NCBI GenBank assembly: GCA_017792465.1 | Contig: CP051234.1 | Span: 1,738,606-1,802,605 of the forward strand | Direction: 5' to 3' | Length of the DNA stretch: 64,000 bases | DNA from: Filomicrobium sp. | GTDB taxonomy: Bacteria > Pseudomonadota > Alphaproteobacteria > Rhizobiales > Hyphomicrobiaceae | In this document: positions 52,350-62,188 of the stretch, one piece after another | Position numbering within the stretch: position 1 is the stretch's first letter | Layout: every line of letters begins with the position of its first letter | Program-made: the position numbers and the translations under genes | Notes under the pieces: generated by a model | What the model saw: the letters and a program-made list of their open reading frames with translations, nothing else | Told to the model about the DNA's origin: nothing | Database searches by the model: none

Positions 52350-52847
52350 ATGATCCTGAGACCAGAAACTGCTAACGATGCCGCAGCCATCCGCGCGTTG
52401 GTGGCGGATGCGTTTCGTCAATCCCCACATGGCGGCGGAAACGAAGCCGATATCGTCGATGCTTTGCGCGACGATGGAGCGCTCAGCGTCTCACTGGTTG
52501 CGGAGGTGGATGGCGTGCTCGCCGGCCACGTTGCTTTTTCTGGCGTCTTGATCGACGCGCGCAACCTCGATTGGTACGGTCTGGGTCCGGTTGCCGTGAC
52601 GGCTTCGCTGCGGCGGCGCGGAATTGGCGCCGCACTCATAAAGGCCGGGCTGGAGCGGATCAAAGATCTTGGCGGCCGTGGGTGTGTCGTCCTTGGCGAG
52701 CCTGCCTACTACGGTCGGTTCGGCTTCGCGTGTGATCCAAAGCTGCAGCTCGCGGGCGTTCCACCTGAGTATTTCCAGCGGCTCGTCATTTCTGGCGAAC
52801 CTCCCGGCGGTCTTGTGACCTATCATCACGCGTTCGACGAAGCCTGA
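52350..52847 (+). CDS. GNAT N-acetyltransferase (YhbS-like)
   Basis: A 165-residue GNAT: MILRPETANDAAAIRALVAD at the start, VDGVLAGHVAFSGVLID, then YGLGPVAVTASLRRRGIGAA containing the acetyl-CoA loop RRRGIG, and GCVVLGEPAYYGRFGFACD, the signature of the YhbS subgroup. The C-terminal GLVTYHHAF completes the domain. The substrate is unknown. It is a single gene after the nested palindrome. Confidence 0.9.
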   Translation: MILRPETANDAAAIRALVADAFRQSPHGGGNEADIVDALRDDGALSVSLVAEVDGVLAGHVAFSGVLIDARNLDWYGLGPVAVTASLRRRGIGAALIKAGLERIKDLGGRGCVVLGEPAYYGRFGFACDPKLQLAGVPPEYFQRLVISGEPPGGLVTYHHAFDEA

Positions 52848-52907
52848 CCGCCGAAGCCTCGGCGGTGCCTAACATCGCGCAATCGGGAAGGGCGCCGGTT
52901 TGCCGGC

Positions 52908-53141
52908 TCAGAGTGAGCGGGTCAGGCAGCCAAGCGTCAGCAGCAAATAGGCGACGAGCAAGCCGGCAAACTGCGTTGTATCGCCTGTGAGGCCGGGGAT
53001 CGTTGCGCCGAAGAACTTGGCGAACAGCACCGACAGCATAATCACGAAAGAGATGAGGAAAGTAATGAGGCTCGGTGCGCTGAGGCCCATGTTATGTCCG
53101 CTCCCAATGTCACTGACCGGCTTCGTACGGGTGTTAGCCAT
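52908..53141 (-). CDS. Small two-TM hypothetical protein
   Basis: A 77-residue protein with two membrane helices (LITFLISFVIMLSVLFAKFF and FAGLLVAYLLLTLGCL) and a polar N-terminus. The ATG at 53141 was chosen; the frame opens 30 bases earlier. No family function is known to me. Confidence 0.6.
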   Translation of the reverse strand: MANTRTKPVSDIGSGHNMGLSAPSLITFLISFVIMLSVLFAKFFGATIPGLTGDTTQFAGLLVAYLLLTLGCLTRSL

Positions 53142-53401
53142 TGAAGAACCGTCCACTTGAATTTTCCGCACGGCAAAGTTTGCCTTCGATCTTGATGGCC
53201 GCCGTTTCGATGTATGTCAACGTGTGCATGATTCCCAGGCCAGCGTCTTCTATTTCCTTGGCAGGGATGTGGACAAGCTATGCGTCACAGCGTCTTGTTT
53301 GCACAGTGAAAAAGCGGCGTGACGTAATTGACAACAAGGAAACGGCGCCTCCGCGTGGAGAACGCCGTCACTTATCTCAGTCTTTGTAAAACCCGGGTGC
53401 G

Positions 53402-53872
53402 TTAGTCGTTTTCGTGGCAACCTTCGTACTTGTTCCATGCCAGGCCCGGCTTGCAGCCCTTGCGGATGGCCTGGACCTGCCAGGATGGGCGCTTCTTGAA
53501 GCTGACGGCTTTGAACTTCTTGCCCGAACGGTAGCGCTTCGAAAACTTCTTGCCGGAGAATTTCTTGCCCGAGCGGAAGCGTTTGGAGAACTTCTTGCCG
53601 CTCTTGAACTTGCTGTAGCGGGAGACGCAGCGGCCGTGCTTCAAGCGGAAGCCAGGACCGCATTCGTCGTTCGGATAGATCTTCGTCTTGGCGGCGCGGT
53701 AGACCTTTTTGGCTTTCGACTTCATGACGACGGCGGCGGCAACTGCAGCACCGGCGACGAGGCCTGCGACCAATGCTCTTTCCTTGGTGCCGGCGTGGGC
53801 CTGGGTTGGCGCGTTGGTGACAAGCGTGATGGCCATGATGGCGGCCAGTGCAGAGGTAAACAACTTGGTCAT
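53402..53872 (-). CDS. Secreted Lys/Gly/Phe repeat protein with Cys patches
   Basis: A 156-residue product with a Sec signal (TSALAAIMAITLVTNAPTQAHA) and a second hydrophobic stretch (ALVAGLVAGAAVAAAVV). Next comes a cysteine patch (NDECGPGFRLKHGRCV), then a repeated basic array of SGKKFSKR and SGKKFSGKKF units, and a second cysteine patch (KGCKPGLAWNKYEGC) near the end. It is strongly cationic and probably binds envelope polysaccharide, nucleic acid or metal. The ATG at 53872 is preferred to the long upstream frame, which has no signal sequence. Confidence 0.72.
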   Translation of the reverse strand: MTKLFTSALAAIMAITLVTNAPTQAHAGTKERALVAGLVAGAAVAAAVVMKSKAKKVYRAAKTKIYPNDECGPGFRLKHGRCVSRYSKFKSGKKFSKRFRSGKKFSGKKFSKRYRSGKKFKAVSFKKRPSWQVQAIRKGCKPGLAWNKYEGCHEND

Positions 53873-54168
53873 CGGTGAAACTCCCTGTGGGTGATCGGCG
53901 TGTCCAGGCGCCGGTTGATGTCTCGATGACCGGAATATGGATTTATTAACCGAGACGGGATGTCCCGTAGGGTACAGGCTGCAAAATAGTTTCGGCGCAC
54001 GCTGAATTTTGTCGCCGAAGCCCGAATTGACGGGGCTCCAACCTAATGATCTGCAGACAGAGACTTGGGGGCTACGTGCATCAGTGATCGCGGATGTCAC
54101 GCAGATGCCCCTATCATATGATGGTGCTGGGGCCTGGAGGTTCGGTTGACCAATATCCCGAGGCCAAG

Positions 54169-55596
54169 ATGCAGATCCGCGAACAGGACGTCGAAACAGA
54201 GATGAATGGAAAGCCATTTGCGGTTGCCGGTTCCGAGCCCCCGCTTTATCCGCCGGGCATCACGCCGCCGGATGAGCCTTTAAGTCTCCTCGCGTTTCTC
54301 ATGGAGTTCCCCAAGAACCCGCTGCGCGCGTTGCCGAGAAAGCTCTACGAAAAAGACATCCTGGTTTTGCGGCCCAAGTTTCCCAAGATCACCTACTGCT
54401 GGATCACCGGTCCGCAGCTCATCGAAGAAGTGCTGATCAAGCAGGCGCAAAGTCTCAACAAGTCGCCGGTCGAAAAGCGCGTCTTTGCCAAGAGCGTTGG
54501 AGACAGTGTGCTGACCGCAGACATGGATCACTGGAGATGGCAGCGGCGCGTTATGGCTCCTCTGTTCCGGCACCAGCAGATTCTGGAATACGTGCCGCAG
54601 ATGTCAGAGGCGGCTGCAAGGCAGGTGGCGATCTGGCAGAAGGCAGGCGCCGGTGTTCGCGACATCGAAGATGACATGACCGAAGCCACCCTGGCGGTCA
54701 TCATGGCGACGATGCTCGGCAGCCGCGATATGGAAATCGGCCATCGCATCATGTCGGCAACCGAACGTTATCTGTCCAAGTCATCCTGGGAAGCGACATT
54801 CGCAATTTTGAAATTGCCCGAGTGGGTGCCGCATCCTGGCAGCTGGCGCATGAATTCGTCTTCGCACGAACTCAGAAAGATCATGGCCGGTTTCATTGCC
54901 GAGCGTCGGCAATCGGGCGGCAAGGATGACGATCTGATGGGACGGCTGCTCGTCGCGCGAGATCCTGAGACAGGTGAGCCGATGGACGATGAAGTCCTGA
55001 TCAACAACTTGTCGACGCTTCTGCTTGCCGGGCATGAAACGACGGCGAAGGCACTCACCTGGACATTGTATCTGCTGGCGCGGTCGCCGGCCTGGCAGGA
55101 CGCTGTGCGGGCGGAAGTTGCCGCGATTACCGGAGGCGAAACGGTCACGGCTGAACATATCGATCAGCTTGCCATCACGACGCGTGTCATCAAGGAAGCC
55201 ATGCGCCTGTATCCGCCGGTTCCGGTTATCGCCAGGGTCAACACGCAATTCCTGCAAGTCGGCGGCGAGAACCTTCCGGTTGGTTCGAACATCGTTTTTC
55301 CCGCCTTCGTCATCCATCGCCACCGCAAATACTGGGACGATCCCGACCGCTTCGATCCGGATCGATTTTTGCCGGAGAAAGAAAAGGCGATCTCGCGGAC
55401 CCAGTATCTTCCTTTCGGCGCAGGTCCGCGAGTGTGCATCGGTCAAAGCTTTGCGATGATGGAAGCGGTTGTGCTGCTTGCAACCTTCATCGGCGCGATG
55501 CGTTTTGAATGGGACGGCAAGCATTCCCCTGAGCCGATCTCGCGCGTCACCCTGCGGCCCGAAGGGGGAATGCCGCTGCGGATCGAGCCGCTGTAA
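54169..55596 (+). CDS. Cytochrome P450
   Basis: A 475-residue P450. LAGHETTAKALTWTL is the oxygen-activating I-helix, KEAMRLYPPVPV holds the ExxR pair, FDPDRFLPEKEKA is the meander, and FGAGPRVCIGQSF carries the heme-thiolate Cys near residue 423. The PPGITPPDEPLSLLAFLMEF start and the length fit soluble fatty-acid- or terpene-oxidising P450s of CYP-class bacteria that need a separate redox partner; none is adjacent. Start 54169 or 54202; both are in frame with only moderate ribosome-binding sites. Confidence 0.92.
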   Translation: MQIREQDVETEMNGKPFAVAGSEPPLYPPGITPPDEPLSLLAFLMEFPKNPLRALPRKLYEKDILVLRPKFPKITYCWITGPQLIEEVLIKQAQSLNKSPVEKRVFAKSVGDSVLTADMDHWRWQRRVMAPLFRHQQILEYVPQMSEAAARQVAIWQKAGAGVRDIEDDMTEATLAVIMATMLGSRDMEIGHRIMSATERYLSKSSWEATFAILKLPEWVPHPGSWRMNSSSHELRKIMAGFIAERRQSGGKDDDLMGRLLVARDPETGEPMDDEVLINNLSTLLLAGHETTAKALTWTLYLLARSPAWQDAVRAEVAAITGGETVTAEHIDQLAITTRVIKEAMRLYPPVPVIARVNTQFLQVGGENLPVGSNIVFPAFVIHRHRKYWDDPDRFDPDRFLPEKEKAISRTQYLPFGAGPRVCIGQSFAMMEAVVLLATFIGAMRFEWDGKHSPEPISRVTLRPEGGMPLRIEPL

Positions 55597-55863
55597 TTTT
55601 CCCGTAATCGGCGGGGTCTTCGCGCCATTTCGCGAGCAAAATCTCCAAAACAGACCTTTAGGGTACCCGCGCCTACCCATGTTGGTAGTCGCTCGTATGC
55701 GTGATGACGAAACGATGTCGCAATCCAAACCGCGCGATTGCGTAAGCGAATTCTCCTCTCTAACGTGTAGCACTAAAGACCAACACGCGCAGGTCGGTTT
55801 CAAGCTGACCGCACACAATAACAACGCGGCCGACAACGGCAGCACTTGGGGAAACGCACGCTC

Positions 55864-57810
55864 ATGGTTGACAAGGTTATATCGGCGGAAGAGGCCATCG
55901 CGCTTATCCGGGACGACGACGTCGTTACGACGACGGGATTTGTACAAAGCTGCATTCCCGAAGCGCTGCACGCTGCTCTTGAAAAACGCTTTCTGGAAAC
56001 GAGTTCGCCGAAGGGGCTGACGCTCATCATGTGTGCGGGCGCCGGTGACAGCAAAGGTCTTGGCACCGGACGCTTTCACCACGAGGGCTTGCTGAAGCGC
56101 GTTATCGCCGGAAACCTCGGCCGCATGCCGAAAGTCGCGCAGGCGTGCGTCGAGAACAAGATGCACGGCTATAACCTGCCGCAAGGCGTCATCTCGCAAC
56201 TCTATCGGGCATGCGCATCCGGCCAGCCTGGGCTCTTTTCCAAGGTCGGGCTTCACACCTATGTCGACCCGCGTCTGGGCGGTGGAAAGGTCAACGAGGT
56301 GACGGACGCCGACATCGTCAAACTGGTCGAGGTCGATGGAGAAGAGTGGCTCTTTTATCAAGCCACCAAGATCGACGTCGCGTTCATTCGCGGGACGAGT
56401 GCCGATCCGTTCGGCAACATCTCGATGGAAAAAGAACCGCTGACGCTCGACAACCTCGCACAAGCGATGGCGGCGCATAACAACCACGGTATTGTCATCG
56501 CGCAGGTCGAGCGGATCGTCGAGCAGGGATCGCTGAAGCCCAAAGACGTGAAGGTCCCTGGCGTACTTGTCGATTGCGTTGTTGTCGCCGAGCCGAACGA
56601 AATGCATCGGATGAATTACGGAACGGTTTATAACCCGGCCTTGTCGGGTGAAATCCGCGTGCCTGCCGAAGGCATCGACAAGATGCCGCTCGACCAGCGC
56701 AAGATCGTTGCCCGCCGTGCGGCGATGGAACTGCCACCGAACGGTGTCGTCAACCTTGGCGTCGGTGCGCCCGATGGCGTTGCGGCGGTTGCCAACGAAG
56801 AGAAGGTCACGCCCTATATCACGCTGACGACGGAAGCGGGCGCTGTCGGCGGTGTTCTGGCGGGCGGCTCCAGTTTCGGAGCTTCAGCCAATGCGCATGC
56901 CATCATCGACCAGAACCAGATGTTCGACTTCTACGATGGTGGCGGGCTCGATCTGACGTGTCTCGGAATGGCCGAGTGCGACCAGGACGGTAACGTCAAT
57001 TCGAGCCGGTTCGGCGGACGCCTTAACGGCTGCGGCGGCTTCATCAACATCTCGCAGAACTCGCGCGCCGTCGTGTTTGCGGGCACCTTCACGGCCGGCG
57101 GACTGAAGGTGGCGGCCGGTGACGGCAAGCTCAAAATTCTGCAGGAAGGCCGCTCGCGAAAATTCGTCAAGAGCGTCGAGCAGGTGACCTTCAGCGGCAC
57201 CTTTGCGCGGCAACGCTCGCAGCCGGTCATCTATGTCACCGAGCGCTGTGTGTTCCAGCTGACGCCGGGCGGGCTCGAACTGATCGAAGTGGCGCCGGGG
57301 ATCGACATTGACAAAGACATTCTCCAGCAGATGGATTTCGAACCGCTGATCCACAAGCCCGTTCCGATGGAGCCGCGCATCTTCATCGATGAACCGATGG
57401 GGCTTCAAAGCGACCTCATGAACCTGCAGCTTTCCAAGCGTGTGACCTACGACGCCGAGCGCAACATCCTGTTCCTCAACCTCGAAGGCTGGAGCGTGCG
57501 TAAGAAGAGCGACGTCAAGGATCTCACCAGGGTTCTGGTCGAAGCCTGCCAGAAGGCCGGCAAGCGCGTGAATACGGTCGTCAACCACGACGGCTGCCGG
57601 ATCGCAGAAGACCTCTACGATGACTACGCCGATATGATCCACTACATGATGGAAAACTACTACGCGTCGACGACGCGCTATGCGACGAGCGTCTTCATGC
57701 GCATGAAGATGCAGGAGGCGTTAAAGAAACGTGGGCTTGCGCCGCATATCTTTGAGCGCTCCGAAGAAGCGCACGCCGCGCTTGGAGCTGAGAACGCATC
57801 GGCGGAATAG
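55864..57810 (+). CDS. Fused type I CoA transferase with C-terminal extension
   Basis: A 648-residue protein joining the alpha and beta halves of acyl-CoA:carboxylate CoA transferase. Both halves show signature strands: SCIPEALHAALEKRF and MCAGAGDSKG in the first; NLGVGAPDGVAAVANEE, then LTTEAGAVGGVLAGG with the likely catalytic Glu324, in the second. A tail of about 120 residues after 520 (EPRIFIDEPMGLQ, EGWSVRKKSDVKDL) is absent from short YdiF-type enzymes. ATG 55864 was chosen over TTG 55846. It may activate a short-chain acid; the P450 neighbour gives no firm clue. Confidence 0.88.
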   Translation: MVDKVISAEEAIALIRDDDVVTTTGFVQSCIPEALHAALEKRFLETSSPKGLTLIMCAGAGDSKGLGTGRFHHEGLLKRVIAGNLGRMPKVAQACVENKMHGYNLPQGVISQLYRACASGQPGLFSKVGLHTYVDPRLGGGKVNEVTDADIVKLVEVDGEEWLFYQATKIDVAFIRGTSADPFGNISMEKEPLTLDNLAQAMAAHNNHGIVIAQVERIVEQGSLKPKDVKVPGVLVDCVVVAEPNEMHRMNYGTVYNPALSGEIRVPAEGIDKMPLDQRKIVARRAAMELPPNGVVNLGVGAPDGVAAVANEEKVTPYITLTTEAGAVGGVLAGGSSFGASANAHAIIDQNQMFDFYDGGGLDLTCLGMAECDQDGNVNSSRFGGRLNGCGGFINISQNSRAVVFAGTFTAGGLKVAAGDGKLKILQEGRSRKFVKSVEQVTFSGTFARQRSQPVIYVTERCVFQLTPGGLELIEVAPGIDIDKDILQQMDFEPLIHKPVPMEPRIFIDEPMGLQSDLMNLQLSKRVTYDAERNILFLNLEGWSVRKKSDVKDLTRVLVEACQKAGKRVNTVVNHDGCRIAEDLYDDYADMIHYMMENYYASTTRYATSVFMRMKMQEALKKRGLAPHIFERSEEAHAALGAENASAE

Positions 57811-57851
57811 GCTGAAGTTCCAGCCAGCCGGCAGTTCTTGAAACAAAACAA

Positions 57852-57891
57852 CCGCAAGCGTCAGCCCTGGTTTGGCGCTTGCGGTTTTTTT
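57852..57891 (+). terminator. Intrinsic terminator after the CoA transferase
   Basis: A 9-bp stem CCGCAAGCG / CGCTTGCGG (57852-57860, 57876-57884) followed by TTTTTTT, 40 bp beyond the stop. A convincing Rho-independent terminator. Confidence 0.9.
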
Positions 57892-57941
57892 CTTCCAGAG
57901 CCCGAGGGCTTCTTCAAATAGGCGCTCAGGGCTGAAAAGGT

Positions 57942-58352
57942 TTAGCCGCTTTCTTCATCACCGGCGTAGCGGATGACCATGTCGCGCTGGCTGACGAAAC
58001 CGACGATTTCGTTGTTGTCGGTAACGAGCGCGCGCCTTGTCCCCAAGCGCACGAGCAGCCGGATGGCGTACTTGATGTTCATTTCGGCGTTGATCGTCAG
58101 CGCCGGTTTACTCATCACCTCGTAGACACTGGTGCGATCTACGGAGCGATTGGGGCTGATGACCTTTTCGGCGATGTCCTGGACGGTCAACACGCCGTGC
58201 TCGTCGCCGTCATGGCGTTTGCTAATGATGAGGGAACTCGTATTGCCGGAGCGCATCATGTCGATTGCATCGCGCACGCTCGCCAATCCGTCGATCGTTC
58301 TGAGTTCCGCCGTCATGACATCGCGAACCTTGATGACCTGGCCACCCATCAC
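57942..58352 (-). CDS. CBS-domain protein
   Basis: A 136-residue protein of two CBS motifs (VRDVMTAELRTIDGLAS and VMSKPALTINAEMN), which bind adenosyl nucleotides and sense energy state. It is the last gene of a four-gene set; its start overlaps the PII-like gene by four bases. The operon context suggests it regulates the DUF1538 transporter together with the PII-like protein. Confidence 0.88.
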   Translation of the reverse strand: MMGGQVIKVRDVMTAELRTIDGLASVRDAIDMMRSGNTSSLIISKRHDGDEHGVLTVQDIAEKVISPNRSVDRTSVYEVMSKPALTINAEMNIKYAIRLLVRLGTRRALVTDNNEIVGFVSQRDMVIRYAGDEESG

Positions 58353-58702
58353 AAGTCCTCCTCGTTGATTTCTTCTTCAATCTTCTTGATCTGCGAACGC
58401 AGGCCGATCGCGTCTTCGATATCGATCTGGAACGCGACGCCGGTGCCGGGCTCTTCCTCGAAGCGGCAGGCTTTGCCGATCGCTTCTAGGATCTGGCGGC
58501 TCATATGCTCTTCGATCAGCAGCAAAATGACGTCGCGATGACCGGCAACGCTCAGGCCCAGAAACGTCTTTTGCGGTTTCAAGCCTTCGCCGCGGGCGCT
58601 GGTGATGACCGTGCAGCCCGTCGCGCCGTTGGCGCGGGCGGTTTCGATTGCCAGATCGGTCTTCTCGTCTTCGACCATCGCAATGATGAGTTTGAACCTC
58701 AT
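58349..58702 (-). CDS. PII-like signalling protein
   Basis: A 117-residue PII-superfamily protein: FKLIIAMVEDEKTDLAIETA as the first beta-alpha, a T-loop region with RGEGLKPQKTFLGLSV, and EPGTGVAFQIDIEDAIG as the C-terminal strand. It lacks the Tyr51 of nitrogen-regulatory GlnB, so it is one of the PII-like proteins tied to transporters. It overlaps both neighbours by four bases. Confidence 0.85.
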   Translation of the reverse strand: MRFKLIIAMVEDEKTDLAIETARANGATGCTVITSARGEGLKPQKTFLGLSVAGHRDVILLLIEEHMSRQILEAIGKACRFEEEPGTGVAFQIDIEDAIGLRSQIKKIEEEINEEDL

Positions 58703-59577
58703 GACGTTTGCCCTTCTCGGGTTGCATGTCGCGTTTCAAGTCTGTCGGTCGTTTTGTCTCTTTGCTCTACTTTTTCTGCTTGTTCCGCCTCAGCGGCTTC
58801 TTTCCTGGCGAGTTTACGTCGCTCCATCCACTCACCTATTTGGGCATACCCCATAACGGTGATCATCGGGAATAGGCTGGCAAGCGCAATCAGACCAAAT
58901 CCATCTAAAAGCGGGCTGCGCCCTGGGACTGTCGAAGCTAGCCCGAGACCGAGGGCAGCGACGAGAGGAACGGTCACGGTCGAGGTGGTCACACCGCCGG
59001 AATCGTAGGCCAGCGGGACGATCATCCGCGGCGTATAGAGCGTCTGGATGACGACGACGATGTAGCCAGCGATCATGTACATATAAAGCGGCGTGCCGGT
59101 GACAATCCGGAAGGTCCCGACCGCGAGGCTCAAAGCCACGCCAAGTGCGACGGCGAGGCGGAGGCCCCAGGCGCCAATCGTTCCACCCGAAACTGTCTTG
59201 GCTTTGATGGCGACGGCAATGAGCGAGGGTTCGGCGATCGTTGTGGCAAAGCCGATGGCAAACGCGAAGAGGTAGGTCCAATAATAGTCGGACCAGTCAA
59301 GCTCGGCTGCGGCTCGGCCGCCGCCGACGAAATCCGGATCGGTCAACTGCTTCGCCAGGGTCTCGCCGAGGGGGAACAGGGCCTTGTCGAGACCGAACAG
59401 GAAAAGCGTGAGGCCGAGCACGACGTAGAATGAGCCGATGAGGACTTGATCGAGGTGGGGGATTTTCTGGCGCAAGACGCCGACCTGGAAACCTACCAGG
59501 ATGATGGCGATGGGTGCGACGTCGAAGAGCGTCTGAACAAATATGCCGAGAAGTTCGCCGAGCCAGCCCATCATCAC
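58699..59577 (-). CDS. DUF1538 membrane protein, second subunit
   Basis: A 292-residue membrane protein with about seven segments. [20 protein letters not shown] is the DUF1538 hallmark, present also in the partner gene, and GTLLFLFG-like [20 protein letters not shown] and [18 protein letters not shown] recur in both. It has a charged tail after residue 245 ([20 protein letters not shown]). A DUF1538 pair called UmpAB from Halomonas was reported as a Na+(K+)/H+ antiporter; whether this pair does the same is inference. Confidence 0.85.
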   Translation of the reverse strand: MMMGWLGELLGIFVQTLFDVAPIAIILVGFQVGVLRQKIPHLDQVLIGSFYVVLGLTLFLFGLDKALFPLGETLAKQLTDPDFVGGGRAAAELDWSDYYWTYLFAFAIGFATTIAEPSLIAVAIKAKTVSGGTIGAWGLRLAVALGVALSLAVGTFRIVTGTPLYMYMIAGYIVVVIQTLYTPRMIVPLAYDSGGVTTSTVTVPLVAALGLGLASTVPGRSPLLDGFGLIALASLFPMITVMGYAQIGEWMERRKLARKEAAEAEQAEKVEQRDKTTDRLETRHATREGQTS

Positions 59578-60314
59578 GCTCCCACTACGATGCCGAACAT
59601 CAAGACGAACATGATCGGCAGCAGGCTCGCGAATGCGATCAATCCGAAGCCATCGATCATGGGGTTGCGGCCCTTGATGACGCTGGCCAGTCCGACGCCC
59701 AGCGCCGTCACCAGCGGTACCGTGATGGTGGACGTTGTAACGCCGCCAGAGTCATAGGCGATACCGATGATGCCGGCCGGCGCGACAGCCGTCAGCGCCA
59801 CGACGCCGAGATAGCCTGCAATGATGAAATAATGGATCGGCCAGCCTTTCAGGATACGAAAGACGCCGATGACGAGCGACGTGCCGACCGACACCGCAAC
59901 CGTATAGCGCAAGGCGGACGCGTAGAGACTGCGGGTCTCTTCGCTGTCGGCGATGGCGCCGCTTTTCGCCATCACATTGGTGGCTTCGTCAGCAACGGCG
60001 ATGAGGGCTGGTTCAGCGACCGTCGTGCCGAATCCCAGCCCGAACGAAAACAACAAGAGCCAGAACAACGAGCCCTTTTTAGCAAAGGCGCCTGCGAGCG
60101 TTTCCCCAATCGGGAAGAGCGCCATCTCCAGCCCGCGAATGAAGATCGCCAGGCCGAGCATGACGCAAAAAAGCCCGAAGAGGATCGATGCAAGATCCTT
60201 GGGCCGCTCGTTCAGAACGACAACTTCGAAAAAGGCGACGACGACAACGATCGGCGCAAGATCGCGTAAGGTCCCTAAGACGAGCCGCCCCATCGCGACG
60301 AGTTCCGCCGGCAT
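59574..60314 (-). CDS. DUF1538 membrane protein, first subunit
   Basis: A 246-residue membrane protein, first of the operon. [20 protein letters not shown] and [20 protein letters not shown] are shared with the next gene, a sign of an old duplication. The ATG at 60314 lies just after AAGGGG; the frame also offers GTG 60335. The two subunits are encoded with a four-base overlap, as expected for a fixed-ratio complex. Confidence 0.85.
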   Translation of the reverse strand: MPAELVAMGRLVLGTLRDLAPIVVVVAFFEVVVLNERPKDLASILFGLFCVMLGLAIFIRGLEMALFPIGETLAGAFAKKGSLFWLLLFSFGLGFGTTVAEPALIAVADEATNVMAKSGAIADSEETRSLYASALRYTVAVSVGTSLVIGVFRILKGWPIHYFIIAGYLGVVALTAVAPAGIIGIAYDSGGVTTSTITVPLVTALGVGLASVIKGRNPMIDGFGLIAFASLLPIMFVLMFGIVVGA

Positions 60315-60668
60315 CCCTTCCCCTTCGTTCACCAAGGCCCCGGTTCTACGTGATAAATTTTGGGCAGGATTTGCTGCGATGTGTCAATGGCGAACGCAGA
60401 CAATTGCCTGCCATCTACCCAGTTTGCTGCCATCTGCCGCGCTTTGCCGCACGATTAGTCACGCACATTGACCAATCGCGGCGGCTGAGCGGGTATCAGC
60501 CCGTCAATGAGCCAGCGGCCAGGGCCGGTCCGCGTCGTTCAATTTTCGCGCGGCATTTGCCTGAGAGGCTACGTATTCAAGAAGAAAGGGCACGCGGATT
60601 TGCGTGCCCTTGTCGTGTCTTGGGGTGTCCAAGCATTGTGTCGAACGCGGTTCGCGACGCCTCCGCGC
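60315..60668. other. Intergenic region with a minus-strand terminator
   Basis: About 350 bp between the DUF1538 operon promoter and the UPF0173 gene end. Only the terminator below can be supported. Confidence 0.4.
60586..60611 (-). terminator. Intrinsic terminator of the UPF0173 hydrolase gene
   Basis: Perfect 10-bp stem AAGGGCACGC / GCGTGCCCTT with loop GGATTT. Read on the minus strand it is followed by TCTTCTTG, a moderately T-rich tract, 58 bp past the gene's stop. Confidence 0.7.
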
Positions 60669-61370
60669 TTAGATTTCGAGTTCCTCCCCGACCTTTGGAA
60701 CGACGACTTCTTCGCTGCCCATTTCTTCGATGAAGTCATCGGCATTGGGGGCGATGATCGGGAACGTTCCGTAATGGCAAGGAATGACGAATTCGAAATC
60801 GAAGAAGCGTTTGCAGGCCATCGCCGCCGTCATGGCGCCCATGGTGAAGCGGTCACCGATCGGCACGAGGCCGATATCGGGTTCGTAGATTTCGTCAATC
60901 AACTCCATATCAGAGAAGATGTCGGTGTCGCCCATGTGCAGGACGACGGGTCCATCGTCCGGCGTAATCACGAAGCCGTTTGCCGACCCCAGCGGGAAGC
61001 CGACATCCATTTCGACGAGACCGGCGGAGTGATCGGCGCGGACGAGCGTGGCTTTGGTTTCACCCAAATCGACGGTGCCGCCAGTGTTCATCGGTTCGAA
61101 CTCGGTCAATCCCTGCTTGGCAAGCCACATGCACAAGTCGTAGTTGGTTACGACCTTGGCTCCGGATTTCTTGGCAATCTCGACGACGTCACCGACGTGG
61201 TCGCCATGCCCGTGCGTGATCAGGATGTGCGTGAGCCCCTCGGCGACGGCGTCTTTCGAAATGCCGGAGGCTTCGAAGGTCGGGTTTCCGGTCAGGAACG
61301 GATCTATCAATAAAGTGTTCGAGCCTGTCTGCAGGCGAAAACAGGAATGTCCGAACCAAGTTATATTCAT
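60669..61370 (-). CDS. UPF0173 metal-dependent hydrolase
   Basis: A 233-residue metallo-beta-lactamase-fold protein: [14 protein letters not shown] at the N-terminus and [10 protein letters not shown] as the Zn-binding HxHxDH motif, with GDTDIFSD and PIGDRFTMG later. The family, including YtkL, is widespread and mostly uncharacterised. The ATG at 61370 is preceded by AGGACAAG, and upstream frames lack family similarity. It is divergent from ruvX across 109 bp. Confidence 0.92.
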   Translation of the reverse strand: MNITWFGHSCFRLQTGSNTLLIDPFLTGNPTFEASGISKDAVAEGLTHILITHGHGDHVGDVVEIAKKSGAKVVTNYDLCMWLAKQGLTEFEPMNTGGTVDLGETKATLVRADHSAGLVEMDVGFPLGSANGFVITPDDGPVVLHMGDTDIFSDMELIDEIYEPDIGLVPIGDRFTMGAMTAAMACKRFFDFEFVIPCHYGTFPIIAPNADDFIEEMGSEEVVVPKVGEELEI

Positions 61371-61479
61371 TGCTTGTCCTCTTGGTCTCAGTGCAGCACT
61401 GAGCATTGCAACTAAGAGCTTCTGGTTGCGGCGGAGTATAGTTGGCTTCGCGCGCACAACAACGGGTGAATCTCGCCAA

Positions 61480-61977
61480 ATGCCTAATCAAAATAATGGC
61501 CCAGACAAACTTGGGCAAACGCTTGAAGATGCAGAGGTTTTTCGCGATTCCCTACCGGGGTCGGGAGCATTGATCGGCATTGATGCTGGAACCAAGACCT
61601 TCGGGCTGGCGCTCAGCGATGGATTGCGGATGATCGCCTCTCCGCTTGAAACAATCCGGCGCAGCAAATTCGCCAAAGATGCCCAGCACCTGCTGGCGCT
61701 GATCGAAGCCAATGAGGTGAAAGGCCTTGTGCTTGGCCTGCCGCGCAATCTTGATGGAACGGAGGGTCCAAGGGCGCAATCGGCGCGCGCGCTGGCACGC
61801 AACCTCAATCGGCTCGTCGATTTACCTATTCTACTTTGGGATGAACGGCTCACAACCAGCCAAGCCGAACGGATGCTGATCGAGGCCGATCAAAGCCGCA
61901 AGAGACGGGCCGAAGTCATCGACAAGCTTGCTGCGACTTTGATCCTGCAAGGGGCACTCGATCGGCTGCGGCAGTGA
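61480..61977 (+). CDS. ruvX: Putative pre-16S rRNA nuclease / RuvX (YqgF)
   Basis: A 165-residue RNase-H-fold protein: [15 protein letters not shown] near residue 30 holds the first catalytic Asp, [20 protein letters not shown] the central loop, [13 protein letters not shown] the second acidic motif and [16 protein letters not shown] the last Asp. YqgF proteins process 16S rRNA ends and were once described as Holliday-junction resolvases. ATG 61480 gives the family-length protein. Confidence 0.94.
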   Translation: MPNQNNGPDKLGQTLEDAEVFRDSLPGSGALIGIDAGTKTFGLALSDGLRMIASPLETIRRSKFAKDAQHLLALIEANEVKGLVLGLPRNLDGTEGPRAQSARALARNLNRLVDLPILLWDERLTTSQAERMLIEADQSRKRRAEVIDKLAATLILQGALDRLRQ

Positions 61978-62188
61978 GACTTGAGCGTCGAATTATGGTA
62001 GGCTGCGTTGAAAATGCGTTGGTGGAAAACAACCCTATAATTTGAAATTTAGATGAGTTTTGAAACGTACTCATTCGAGGTTTATCGGATTTGATCTGCT
62101 TCTTGCCTGCTTCGCGTCGCATCCCTGACAAAGTGCGCGTGGAGACTGGTGGGAACCTGCAGGCTCAATTTTGTGAGAACGCTCCACG

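Noticed and set aside
54781-56607. 608-codon minus-strand frame covering the P450 and CoA transferase genes
   Set aside because: Spans two plus-strand genes with clear family motifs; no protein-like features of its own.
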